A stretch of 64,000 bases of DNA from CAJLIR01 sp964408085. GTDB taxonomy: Bacteria; Bacillota_I; Bacilli_A; RF39; UBA660. The DNA is taken from NCBI GenBank assembly GCA_964408085.1, contig CAYOYB010000005.1:76447-140446 (forward strand). The letters run 5' to 3'. A program made the position numbers and the translations under genes. Shown in pieces: positions 16,525 to 25,123 of this stretch. The first letter of the stretch is position 1; every line of letters begins with the position of its first letter. A model generated the notes under the pieces. It ran no database searches, was not told where the DNA came from, and saw nothing but the letters and a program-made list of their open reading frames with translations.

Positions 16525-18846
16525 CTATCCCTCTTTTACTATTTTAAAGACATCCTCATAAGTTTTAACAGGAATGTATTCAATTTTATCTTTTATTTCT
16601 TTTGGAACATCCTCTAAATCAGCTATATTATCACTAGGAATAATAATTCTTTTAATACCATTACGATTAGCACCAATACTCTTTTCTTTCAAACCACCAA
16701 TTGGTAAGACATTACCTCTTAAAGTAATTTCCCCTGTCATCGCCAATTTGTTATCGATTTTTAAACCTGATAAGGCACTAATTAAAGCAGTCGTAAGTGT
16801 TATTCCAGCACTAGGTCCATCCTTTGGTGTTGCGCCCTCTGGTACATGTATATGAATATCATTTTTTGTTATTTTGTCATAATCAATTCCAAATTTGTCG
16901 ACATTAGACTTAATGTAACTAAAAGCAATTTGAGCACTTTCCTTCATTACATCTCCTAAAGAGCCAGTTAAAACTAAATTGCCCTTTCCTTCATAATAAT
17001 TTACCTCAATTGGTAATGTATCACCACCAAAAGCTGTATAAGCCAGTCCATTAACAACACCAACAACCGATTCGCTATTTTTTTCATAATCTTGATATTT
17101 AGGATTACCTAAATATTTTTTTACCATAACTTCATCAACTTTAACTTTATTCATTTTAATATTATTAACAACCATTGATGTTACGATTTTTCTAACAATA
17201 GTAGCTAATTGTCTTTCAAGTTCACGAACACCTGACTCCTTTGTATAATTTCTAATTATATTTAAAATAATACTATCTTGAATATCAATATAATCAAAAT
17301 TGATACCATGTTCTTCACAAATTTTTGGTAATAAATGTTTTTTAGCTATATCTAATTTTTCAAATTCTGTATAACCCGATAATCGAACAATTTCTAAACG
17401 ATCTTTTAAAGCCTCTGGTATTTGCTCAATATAATTAGCTGTTGCTATAAACATAACATTTGATAAATCAAATTCTTCTTCAATATAGTTGTCACTAAAT
17501 AAATAATTTTGTTCTGGGTCCAAAACCTCCAATAAAGCACTAGCAGGGTCACCCTTAACATCTTTTGTCATTTTATCAATCTCGTCGATTAAAAAAACAG
17601 GATTATTGCTCTTTGCTTTTTTCATTGATGTAATAATTCTCCCAGGATTAGCTCCTAAATAGGTACGTCTATGACCCATAATTTCAGCCTCATCATTAAC
17701 GCCACCAACTGCCATCTTAACAAAATTTCTATGCATAGCTTTAGCAATACTAAATGCTAATGAAGTTTTTCCAACACCAGGTGGTCCAACTAAACATAAA
17801 ATTGGTCCATTCAAACTATTAGTTGTTTTCTTAACAGCTAAAAATTCAATAATACGTTCTTTAACTTTATCTAACCCATAATGAGAAGAATCCAAAACAG
17901 ATTTAACATTTGATAAATTTTCATTATCAATTGTTGATACTTCCCATGGTAAAGCTAATAGCCAATCAATATAATTACGAATTAAGTTAATCTCTGGTGA
18001 TACATTTGATAAAGCTTCATAACGACTTAATTCCGTTGTTAATCGTTCTTTTATTTTGTCATTTGCTTTTAAATCCTCAATTTTAAGTCTTAATTCGTCA
18101 ACTTCCTCATCTTTTGGCGAAATATCTCCTAATTCTTCTTTTATAGCTTTTAATTTTTCTCTTAAAAAATATTCTCTTTGATTAGCGTCAATTTCTTTTT
18201 TTACTTTCAATTCTAAATTACGTTCAATATTATATTTTTCTTCTTCTTCATAAATATCCGATAATAACATTTTAGTACGCTCTTTTGGATCCAAACAATC
18301 TAAATATTTAAGAAGACGATCTAAATCAACTGCTAAACTCATCGCTACAATATCAGTAATTTTAGACAAATTTTCTAAAGGCTTAATCACATCTAAAATA
18401 CTATTACTTAAATAAGAAATAGTTTTAACATGAGATTCCATATCTTTTTTGATTTTTTGTGTCAAAATTTTTTCTTCTTTTTCATCAATTTTTTCATCGT
18501 TTAATTCCGTGATAATTGCTTCTAAAACTTCATCTTTTTTATCAGCATTTAAATATGTATCAACACTAGCTCTTGATAAACCACTAATTACAATTCTAAT
18601 TCTCCCATTAGGTAACTCAATTTTATGACTCAATTTTGAAATGATACCCATCTTAGGAAGATGTTTATAATCTACTTCATTAATTGTTTCAGCTTCACAA
18701 ACTACAAGTAACTTATTATGATGAAACATCTCAGCTTCATCGATAATTATACTAGAATCGCCTTTTTCAAACTCTAATTTTATATCATTATTAGGTAACA
18801 ATACGATTCCTCTAAGCAAGATTACTGGTAAGTTTGTTTTCATCAT
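16525..18846 (-). CDS. lon: ATP-dependent Lon protease (LonA type)
   Basis: About 773 residues, the usual LonA length. The start is placed at ATG 18846, after GGAGGTG; the frame extends 13 codons further without a ribosome site. Order: N-terminal substrate-binding domain (PVILLRGIVLLPNND), coiled coil, AAA+ module (Walker A GPPGVGKT, Walker B FLIDEIDK, VGGVNDEAEIMGHRRTYLGA), and protease domain with catalytic Ser in PKDGPSAG and Lys in GGLKEKS. It degrades misfolded and regulatory proteins in the cytosol. Four unknown genes follow in the same transcription unit, and spoVID-ysxE lie beyond, recalling the Bacillus lon to spoVID neighbourhood. Confidence 0.97.
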   Translation of the reverse strand: MMKTNLPVILLRGIVLLPNNDIKLEFEKGDSSIIIDEAEMFHHNKLLVVCEAETINEVDYKHLPKMGIISKLSHKIELPNGRIRIVISGLSRASVDTYLNADKKDEVLEAIITELNDEKIDEKEEKILTQKIKKDMESHVKTISYLSNSILDVIKPLENLSKITDIVAMSLAVDLDRLLKYLDCLDPKERTKMLLSDIYEEEEKYNIERNLELKVKKEIDANQREYFLREKLKAIKEELGDISPKDEEVDELRLKIEDLKANDKIKERLTTELSRYEALSNVSPEINLIRNYIDWLLALPWEVSTIDNENLSNVKSVLDSSHYGLDKVKERIIEFLAVKKTTNSLNGPILCLVGPPGVGKTSLAFSIAKAMHRNFVKMAVGGVNDEAEIMGHRRTYLGANPGRIITSMKKAKSNNPVFLIDEIDKMTKDVKGDPASALLEVLDPEQNYLFSDNYIEEEFDLSNVMFIATANYIEQIPEALKDRLEIVRLSGYTEFEKLDIAKKHLLPKICEEHGINFDYIDIQDSIILNIIRNYTKESGVRELERQLATIVRKIVTSMVVNNIKMNKVKVDEVMVKKYLGNPKYQDYEKNSESVVGVVNGLAYTAFGGDTLPIEVNYYEGKGNLVLTGSLGDVMKESAQIAFSYIKSNVDKFGIDYDKITKNDIHIHVPEGATPKDGPSAGITLTTALISALSGLKIDNKLAMTGEITLRGNVLPIGGLKEKSIGANRNGIKRIIIPSDNIADLEDVPKEIKDKIEYIPVKTYEDVFKIVKEG

Positions 18847-18873
18847 ATTGCACCTCCACACAAATTGGTTTCT

Positions 18874-18902
18874 ATTATAGTACAATCACTCTAAAATGTC
18901 TA
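18874..18902 (-). promoter_or_regulatory. Promoter of the lon operon
   Basis: Minus strand TAGACA, 17-base spacer, TATAAT, about 28 bases before the start codon. No CIRCE or CtsR-like repeat is seen here, unlike at the ClpB gene. Confidence 0.5.
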
Positions 18903-19026
18903 TGAAATTAATAAAATTTTTTCGATTTTTTTGCGTCGAAAAAACAAAAACATTTAGTAAAAAATACTGTTTATTAGAAAATATAAGGTTATACTAAAAT
19001 ATTGGAATAATCATTAGAGTACAATT

Positions 19027-19055
19027 TTGACAAATATAGAAAAATATGATATCAT
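19027..19055 (+). promoter_or_regulatory. Strong promoter for the antisense RNA at 19061-19191
   Basis: Consensus TTGACA (19027-19032), 17-base spacer, TATCAT (19050-19055). The -10 region and the following GAATGTGTCAGG match the right-end locus (TATTATGAATATGTCAAGG on the minus strand near 63990). Confidence 0.7.
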
Positions 19056-19060
19056 GAATG

Positions 19061-19191
19061 TGTCAGGGGAACTTGAATATAATAAAAAAGGGAAATACTT
19101 AACTTTTGCTAGTTGAGTACTTACCCAAGTATTCAGTTATACTTAATCTAGTTACAGTACTTAATCTATTGCAGATTGAGTACTATTTTTT
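19061..19191 (+). ncRNA. Antisense/antitoxin-like RNA of a decayed type I toxin locus
   Basis: About 130 bases, from a consensus promoter to a strong terminator (AGTACTTAATCT paired with AGATTGAGTACT at 19156-19184, then T7). The 5' half holds a second hairpin (19093-19122). Read on the other strand, that hairpin would terminate the opposing transcript, because CCCTTTTTT follows it there. The same double arrangement occurs at 63872-63981. By architecture it matches convergent type I antitoxins such as RatA or SR4. Its target frame on the minus strand is broken, so it may be a solitary relic or act in trans. Confidence 0.55.
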
Positions 19192-19280
19192 TACTATTAG
19201 AATCATTAAAGAAACTATTAATAAAATGATAATTATTATTAAAAAAAAGATTAATAAATCTTTTTTTTAATAAATATCAA
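19183..19280 (-). pseudogene. Broken small hydrophobic toxin frame
   Basis: Read with one extra base in an A8 tract, this encodes about 32 residues: a KKKDLLIF start, an Ile/Leu-rich helix and a C-terminal VKK. It parallels the 24-residue peptide at 63785-63859 (KKDFLIF then Ile/Leu). As written, a TTG start at 19280 runs out of frame at the tract, so no intact peptide is made. An SD-like GAAAGGGG lies upstream inside a weak hairpin. Its promoter is poor. The A tract could also be a slippage or phase-variation site. Confidence 0.5.
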
Positions 19281-19385
19281 GCCCCTTTCTATTAAGAAAG
19301 TAGGCAAGTACTCAGCAGTTAGTATTTTCTAAACAAACTAAACTACTAGTTAACTGCAAAGACAATATTTATTATAAAAAATAAG

Positions 19386-19407
19386 CTAATAACTTTTAAT
19401 AGTTATT
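19386..19407 (-). terminator. Terminator of the peptidase U32 gene
   Basis: AATAACT/AGTTATT stem that overlaps the stop codon region, followed by AGCTTATTTTTTA on the minus strand. Confidence 0.5.
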
Positions 19408-21628
19408 AACCTATTTTTTTTATATCATTATCATCTAATAAATTAATTCTTAAATTATTAACACCAATCTTATAATAATAATCAATTTTTTCTAAATTAT
19501 TTCGAGCTTTATAATTATATATATACATTAAATTATCATCTTGAGTAACATTATATAATTTATTTAATCTATCTTTTAAATATAAGTTATTGCCTTCTTT
19601 TTTATACATTTTTAAAAGATTAAATTTAGAAACCATCAATTCTTCTTTACCATAAATAATTAATTCTAAATTAGGATTCTTATTATATCTTTCTCTATAA
19701 TTAGTAATTAATTTTTTAATTTGTTCATCATTTAATTCATAAGATAATGTTATTTTTTTAACACCAATACTATGCAAAAAAGCCACTGTATAAGAATTAA
19801 CAACATTGAAAGAGAAATCTGTTTCTAAGTTATTATTTTGATAAAAATTTAAACTTCCAATCTCTCCTACTAATAATTCACTATCATAATTTGTATAACT
19901 TTCTAAAACACGAGGTATTTTTTTTATAATACGCTTATCTACTTTCAATTGTTCAAATAACTGTTCATTTTGAATATAAATACTATCGATATTTTTATCT
20001 TTAATTTGATTATATTGACTATAACTATTAATATAATAATTTAGCGATTGTTTAATTTTAAAATCAGGTAAAACAATATTATAACTATTCTTCTTATAAG
20101 GTATTTTGTATTGTCTTAAATAATTTAATTTATCAATAGCTTCCCTTCTTAATTCATTTAAAACTTTTAAAGATATAAAACTATTATCATCTAAATTAAT
20201 ATCTAAAGATTCAAAATCATAAATAGTATTCCCTAATTTTTTTATTTGTTTTATTACTTGTTCACAAGTTATACAACTTGTTTTAGCCATTTCAACTTTT
20301 TCTTGTGATTTAACCTCTACTCTATTAACATTATCCATTATAACTAAAGAGATATATTCACCTTGTTTTAATTTTATATAACCATTAATCAAAACTTTTC
20401 TTTTTAAATTCGTTAATTTATCTTTAATACTTTTTAATTGTAATGTATCAGTCGTTTTTAAAACTTCATCATGAGTATTAACCTTGTCAGTTATCTTTAT
20501 CGAAATAACATCACCTTTTATAGCTGAATTAACTAATTTTTTATCCTTATATATATAATTTAGTTGTAAACCAACATCCGCCCTTTTATTAATAATTCTA
20601 ATTCCATCACCCTGTGTAATTGGTTCAGACAATTTTATCTTAACAAAACCTTTATCTTGACTTAAGACAGTCCCAATTTTAATCCCCATATGATTTGGTC
20701 GATATTGATTAACTACTTTAGAATTTTCTTCATTAAATAAAAATCCTTTGGTAAATTCTCGATTATATATTTTTCTTAATTCCAATTTATCATTATCAGA
20801 AATAATTACTTTACCATACTTATAATAACTATCAATAGCTTTACGATAAATACTTACAACTAGATAAATATACTCCTCTCTTTTCATGCGACCCTCAATC
20901 TTTAAACTGTCAACACCGACCTCAATTAAAGAGCCAACATTTTCTAAACTATTTAAATCTTTCATACTAAGTAAATATTTATTATCATTTAATATTTTTT
21001 GACCATTTTGATCAGCTAAAACTAAATCATAAGGAAGACGACAAGTTCCAGCACAAGAACCACGATTTCCACTTCTACCACCAATTAAACTACTCATAAG
21101 ACATTGCCCAGAATAACTGACACACAAAGCTCCATGACCAAAAATTTCAATATCAATATTAACATTTTTTTTAATTTCTTTTATTAATTCAATTGGTGTC
21201 TCACGAGCTAAAACAACTCTTTTAAGTCCACACTTTTTAGCAAATTTAACACCTTCCATATTATGAATATGCATTTGTGTTGAAGCATGAAGTTCTAAAT
21301 TAGGATAAGTTTTTCTAACTAAATCTAACATACCTAAATCTTGAATAATAATAGCGTCAACATTATTTGTGTGCAAAAAATCAATATAATTCATAAATGT
21401 TTCAACTTCATCATCATAAATTAAGGTATTGACAGCTACATAAATTTTTACTCCATATAGATGAGCATAATTAATAGCCTCAATTATCTCTTCATTAGAA
21501 AAATTGTCAGCATAACTTCTAGCCGAATATGCATAACCACCAATATATATAGCGTCTGCTCCTGCCATAATTGCTGCATATAGTCCATTCATATTACCAG
21601 CTGGCGCTAATAATTCAATTTTTTTCAT
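19406..21628 (-). CDS. Peptidase U32 family protein (RlhA/TrhP-like)
   Basis: 740 residues, the long two-part U32 form. The N-terminal TIM-barrel-like domain begins ELLAPAGNMNGLYAAIMAGADAIYIGG and continues through IFGHGALCVSYSGQCLMSS and RGSCAGTCRLPY. These clustered Cys are those that bind an Fe-S cluster in the RNA-hydroxylating members RlhA (23S rRNA C2501) and TrhP (tRNA U34). A later TSCITCEQ adds two more. Older names call the family collagenase-like, but an RNA-modification role is better supported. AGAGGGTG precedes the ATG. It lies downstream of the ClpB gene, separated by a bidirectional terminator. Confidence 0.88.
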   Translation of the reverse strand: MKKIELLAPAGNMNGLYAAIMAGADAIYIGGYAYSARSYADNFSNEEIIEAINYAHLYGVKIYVAVNTLIYDDEVETFMNYIDFLHTNNVDAIIIQDLGMLDLVRKTYPNLELHASTQMHIHNMEGVKFAKKCGLKRVVLARETPIELIKEIKKNVNIDIEIFGHGALCVSYSGQCLMSSLIGGRSGNRGSCAGTCRLPYDLVLADQNGQKILNDNKYLLSMKDLNSLENVGSLIEVGVDSLKIEGRMKREEYIYLVVSIYRKAIDSYYKYGKVIISDNDKLELRKIYNREFTKGFLFNEENSKVVNQYRPNHMGIKIGTVLSQDKGFVKIKLSEPITQGDGIRIINKRADVGLQLNYIYKDKKLVNSAIKGDVISIKITDKVNTHDEVLKTTDTLQLKSIKDKLTNLKRKVLINGYIKLKQGEYISLVIMDNVNRVEVKSQEKVEMAKTSCITCEQVIKQIKKLGNTIYDFESLDINLDDNSFISLKVLNELRREAIDKLNYLRQYKIPYKKNSYNIVLPDFKIKQSLNYYINSYSQYNQIKDKNIDSIYIQNEQLFEQLKVDKRIIKKIPRVLESYTNYDSELLVGEIGSLNFYQNNNLETDFSFNVVNSYTVAFLHSIGVKKITLSYELNDEQIKKLITNYRERYNKNPNLELIIYGKEELMVSKFNLLKMYKKEGNNLYLKDRLNKLYNVTQDDNLMYIYNYKARNNLEKIDYYYKIGVNNLRINLLDDNDIKKIG

Positions 21629-21702
21629 AATTCACCCTCTAATTTATAAGTATAACATAAAATTAATTGTTGAAAAAGTTAAATCATTCATCTTTTCATA
21701 TA

Positions 21703-21734
21703 AAAATAATCAAGAAAATTCTTGATTATTTTTG
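21703..21734. terminator. Bidirectional terminator after the ClpB gene
   Basis: Perfect 15-base-pair stem (AAAAATAATCAAGAA with its complement) and a 2-base loop; A and T runs flank both arms, so it can work in either direction. Confidence 0.75.
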
Positions 21735-21787
21735 CCTTAATATCCATATTATTATAATTTAATAGTTTAACACTTGCTTTTAATTAA

Positions 21788-23902
21788 CTACTTTTTAACT
21801 ACTAAACTATCATCAACTAAATCAAATATAACATTAGAATCAAATTCAATATTACCTTTAATTATTTCGCTTGCTAATAAAGTCTCTAAATTTCTTGCTA
21901 CAAATCTTTTAATAGGACGAGCTCCATACTTACTATCATAAGAAGAATTAATAATATATTCTTTAGCTTTATCTGTAAGAGATATTTTTATTTTTTTATC
22001 ATTTAAGCGTTTTTCTAAATCAGAAACAATTTTATCTAAAATATCATAAACAATTTCTTTATTTAATGATTTAAAAATTATTATTTCATCAATACGATTA
22101 ATAAATTCTGGTTTAAAAGTATGATTTAATTCATTCATAACTAATTCATCACTATTAATAGCATTTTCTAAAATATATTCACTACCTAGATTAGATGTCA
22201 TAATAATTATTGTATTTTTAAAGTCGACAGTTCTACCCTGTGAATCAGTTATACGTCCATCATCTAATATTTGTAGTAATATGTTGAAGACATCTCGATG
22301 GGCTTTTTCTATTTCATCGAATAAAACAATACTATAAGGGTTTCGTCTCACTGCTTCTGTTAGTTGACCACCTTCATCATAACCTACATATCCAGGAGGA
22401 GCTCCAACTAATCTAGAAACTGAATGACTTTCCATATATTCACTCATATCAATGCGTACCATATGACGTTCATCATCAAATAATTCATAAGCCAGAGTTT
22501 TAGCAACTTCTGTTTTTCCAACACCTGTTGGTCCTAAGAAAATAAATGAACCAATTGGTCGATTAGGATCTTTAATTCCTGCTCGAGCACGAATGATGGC
22601 CTCACTTACTAAAGTCAATGCTTCATTTTGTCCCATTACTCTTTTTTGCATATTTTCTTTTAAATGTAATAATTTTTCACGTTCACTACCTACTAATTTA
22701 CTAATAGGTATATTGGTCCATTTTGAAATAATAGACGCAATACTTTCATCATCAACTGTATCGCTTAAAATATCAGAACGATCATTTTTGCGAAGTTCTT
22801 CTAATTCTACTTCTAACTTTGGAATAATACCATGTTTAAGTCTAGCAGAAGTCTCTAAGTCATAATTATTCTCAGCAGTTTCTAATTTGAATCTTGAAGA
22901 TTCAATCTCTTCCTTTTTTTTGCTTATTTTATCATTAATATCTTTTTCTGCTTCCCAATCACTACGTAATTTTTTTTCTTGTTCCTTTAAAGCAACAAGT
23001 TCATCATCTATTTCTTTAACACGATTTTTAGAAATTTCATCTTTTTCTTTTTTTAAAGCCTCTTTTTCTACTTCTAACTGCATAATTTTTCTTGTTAAAG
23101 TATCAAGAGCAACAGGTACTGAATCCATCTGAACCTTGATTGTTGCACAGGCCTCATCTACTAAATCAATAGCTTTGTCTGGTAAAAAACGACTAGTTAT
23201 ATATCTATCTGATAATGTTGCAGCTGCAACTAAAGCGTTATCTTTAATATTAACTCCATGGTAAACCTCAAATCTTTGTTTTAATCCGCGCAAAATTGTT
23301 ATTGTATCTAAAACTGTTGGCTCACTAACTTGAACTTTTTGAAAACGCCTTTCTAAAGCACCATCTTTTTCAATATATTTTCTATATTCATTTAGGGTTG
23401 TTGCTCCAATACAATGAATTTCACCACGAGCAAGCATTGGTTTTAACATATTTCCAGCATCCATCGCACCTTCTAATGCTCCAGCTCCAACAATCATATG
23501 AATTTCATCAATAAACATAATGATTTCGCCATCAGATTCTTTAACTTTCTTTAAAACCGCTTTTAAACGATCTTCAAATTCACCACGATATTTTGCACCA
23601 GCTATCAAGGCACCCATATCAAGTTCCCAAATTGTTTTATTCTTTAGACTTGCAGGAACATCATTTTTTATAATTCTTTGAGCTAAACCTTCAACAATCG
23701 CTGTTTTACCAACTCCTGGTTCTCCAATTAAAACAGGATTATTTTTTGTTTTACGCGATAATATTCTTGTAATACTACGAATTTCTTCATCACGTCCAAT
23801 TACTGGATCAACCTTACCATCTTTAACACTTTCAGTGATATTACGACCATATTTTGTTAAAACATCTTCTAAATTTTCTTGATAAGGATTTTGTCCATTC
23901 AT
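21788..23902 (-). CDS. clpB: ClpB-type AAA+ disaggregase lacking the N domain
   Basis: About 704 residues. The start is ATG 23902, after AGAAGGAGGG. Two AAA+ modules: Walker A GEPGVGKT and Walker B IMFIDEIH in the first; GPTGVGKT and IVLFDEIEKAH in the second, ending with a ClpB-like small domain. Between them is a coiled-coil middle domain of ClpB type (about residues 380-500). The amino-terminal double Clp_N repeat of about 140 residues is absent: the protein begins directly at DVLTKYGRNITESV. Some bacteria make such a short form from an internal start. No ClpP-binding loop was sought. CIRCE upstream implies heat-shock control by HrcA. Confidence 0.92.
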   Translation of the reverse strand: MNGQNPYQENLEDVLTKYGRNITESVKDGKVDPVIGRDEEIRSITRILSRKTKNNPVLIGEPGVGKTAIVEGLAQRIIKNDVPASLKNKTIWELDMGALIAGAKYRGEFEDRLKAVLKKVKESDGEIIMFIDEIHMIVGAGALEGAMDAGNMLKPMLARGEIHCIGATTLNEYRKYIEKDGALERRFQKVQVSEPTVLDTITILRGLKQRFEVYHGVNIKDNALVAAATLSDRYITSRFLPDKAIDLVDEACATIKVQMDSVPVALDTLTRKIMQLEVEKEALKKEKDEISKNRVKEIDDELVALKEQEKKLRSDWEAEKDINDKISKKKEEIESSRFKLETAENNYDLETSARLKHGIIPKLEVELEELRKNDRSDILSDTVDDESIASIISKWTNIPISKLVGSEREKLLHLKENMQKRVMGQNEALTLVSEAIIRARAGIKDPNRPIGSFIFLGPTGVGKTEVAKTLAYELFDDERHMVRIDMSEYMESHSVSRLVGAPPGYVGYDEGGQLTEAVRRNPYSIVLFDEIEKAHRDVFNILLQILDDGRITDSQGRTVDFKNTIIIMTSNLGSEYILENAINSDELVMNELNHTFKPEFINRIDEIIIFKSLNKEIVYDILDKIVSDLEKRLNDKKIKISLTDKAKEYIINSSYDSKYGARPIKRFVARNLETLLASEIIKGNIEFDSNVIFDLVDDSLVVKK

Positions 23903-23961
23903 GAATATCCCTCCTTCTCTTATTTTATCAAAAAAGTGAATGTTTATTCCATTCACTACTA

Positions 23962-23989
23962 ATTATACTCGATTTTTAGCACTTGTCAA
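23962..23989 (-). promoter_or_regulatory. Promoter of clpB, overlapped by CIRCE
   Basis: Minus strand TTGACA, 16-base spacer, TATAAT. The -35 hexamer and most of the spacer lie inside the CIRCE element, so HrcA binding would exclude RNA polymerase. Confidence 0.7.
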
Positions 23990-24002
23990 GTGTGAGTGCT
24001 AA
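23976..24002. promoter_or_regulatory. CIRCE operator (HrcA binding site)
   Basis: TTAGCACTT, 9 bases, GAGTGCTAA: the CIRCE consensus with one arm base changed. HrcA, encoded elsewhere, represses chaperone genes through this site and releases it on heat stress. It controls the ClpB gene; the gene at 24046 reads into it from the other side. Confidence 0.92.
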
Positions 24003-24045
24003 AAAGTTGTAATTATTAATTAATCTTCAATATTCAATAAGAACT

Positions 24046-25008
24046 TTATCTTATAATTCTATCGTTATTAATTAACTCTGTCATATTTTGTGCATATCTA
24101 AAAAACAAATCTGTACATATTGAATAATAATTATTCAATATGTTTATTAGCGATTCTTTAGACAAACCTTTAACTGTATAATTTTGTTTGCCATTATCTT
24201 TACTTAATAAATAGAACATAGGTGATAACCCAGGATAATCTATTAATATTAAATCTACAAGATCTTTTTTATCTTCCCTATTTATAAACAAAGCGGGTTT
24301 TATATAATTCATGTTTTTCTCATTTAATTGGAATTTATAAATTAAATATGAAAAATAATAATCTATATCAGCAAACCTAGTAAAATCATTTCTCATATCC
24401 AACAAACTAAATACATATTCTAATTTTTCTAAAAAAACTTGGGTATCACTCGCTCCTCGTTCTATTAATGATTTCTTCATAATATTATATAACTTATCAA
24501 TTGAATGACTATTATAATAAATATCATAATCAATTTCCTTATCGTAGTAATTTATAATCTTATCGGCTTCCTCTAATTTTTCATCAAATATTGGATTATT
24601 TCTTTCTATGAAATCATAAGTATGACTTTTCATTTTAACCCTAGTAGTATCATAACTTATTGTTGGATCTAATGATAAATATTTACCTTTTTCATATTCA
24701 ACCATCAATTTAACATGTGAATATTTAATGGGTTTTTCTTTTATAATCTCACTTTTAAATCCAAATATAGATAAAGCATCCTGTAGCGCTCTAACCGTTG
24801 TATAACAAACTATTTCAAATTCATCAACACTACTAAGATTTATCTCTTTATTATATATCTTATCTTTTTGTTCTTCATTAGCATAATAGTATCTAGAATC
24901 GTATGAAAAATTTTTACAAATGTATAAATATATCCAACGTACTTTAGTAAAATTATCAAAATCTTTTCCTTCTATACCATTTACTATTTCCTCATACATG
25001 TTTTTCAT
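24046..25008 (-). CDS. Transglutaminase-like cysteine-protease-fold protein
   Basis: 320 residues, cytoplasmic by sequence. The N-terminal half has the transglutaminase-core pattern: RWIYLYICKNFSYD helix, Cys68 (EIVCYTTVRAL), His98 (YSHVKLMVE) and Asp114 (LSLDPT), a plausible Cys-His-Asp triad. The C-terminal half is helical and unrecognised. Substrate unknown: members can be proteases, peptide N-glycanases or amidases. It is the last gene before the CIRCE region and has no obvious partner. Confidence 0.68.
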   Translation of the reverse strand: MKNMYEEIVNGIEGKDFDNFTKVRWIYLYICKNFSYDSRYYYANEEQKDKIYNKEINLSSVDEFEIVCYTTVRALQDALSIFGFKSEIIKEKPIKYSHVKLMVEYEKGKYLSLDPTISYDTTRVKMKSHTYDFIERNNPIFDEKLEEADKIINYYDKEIDYDIYYNSHSIDKLYNIMKKSLIERGASDTQVFLEKLEYVFSLLDMRNDFTRFADIDYYFSYLIYKFQLNEKNMNYIKPALFINREDKKDLVDLILIDYPGLSPMFYLLSKDNGKQNYTVKGLSKESLINILNNYYSICTDLFFRYAQNMTELINNDRIIR

Positions 25009-25069
25009 ATTATCACCCTTAGAAATTCTAAGTATATTATAACATTAAAAAAATGAAAAATGCAAATAA

Positions 25070-25098
25070 AAAAACATTGAGATATTTTCAATGTTTTT
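25070..25098 (-). terminator. Terminator of fhs
   Basis: AAAAACATTGA paired with TTCAATGTTTTT (one unpaired base) around a 6-base loop; the T run follows on the minus strand, 25 bases past the fhs stop. Confidence 0.7.
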
Positions 25099-25123
25099 CC
25101 TTTAAAATTATTATCAAAATATT

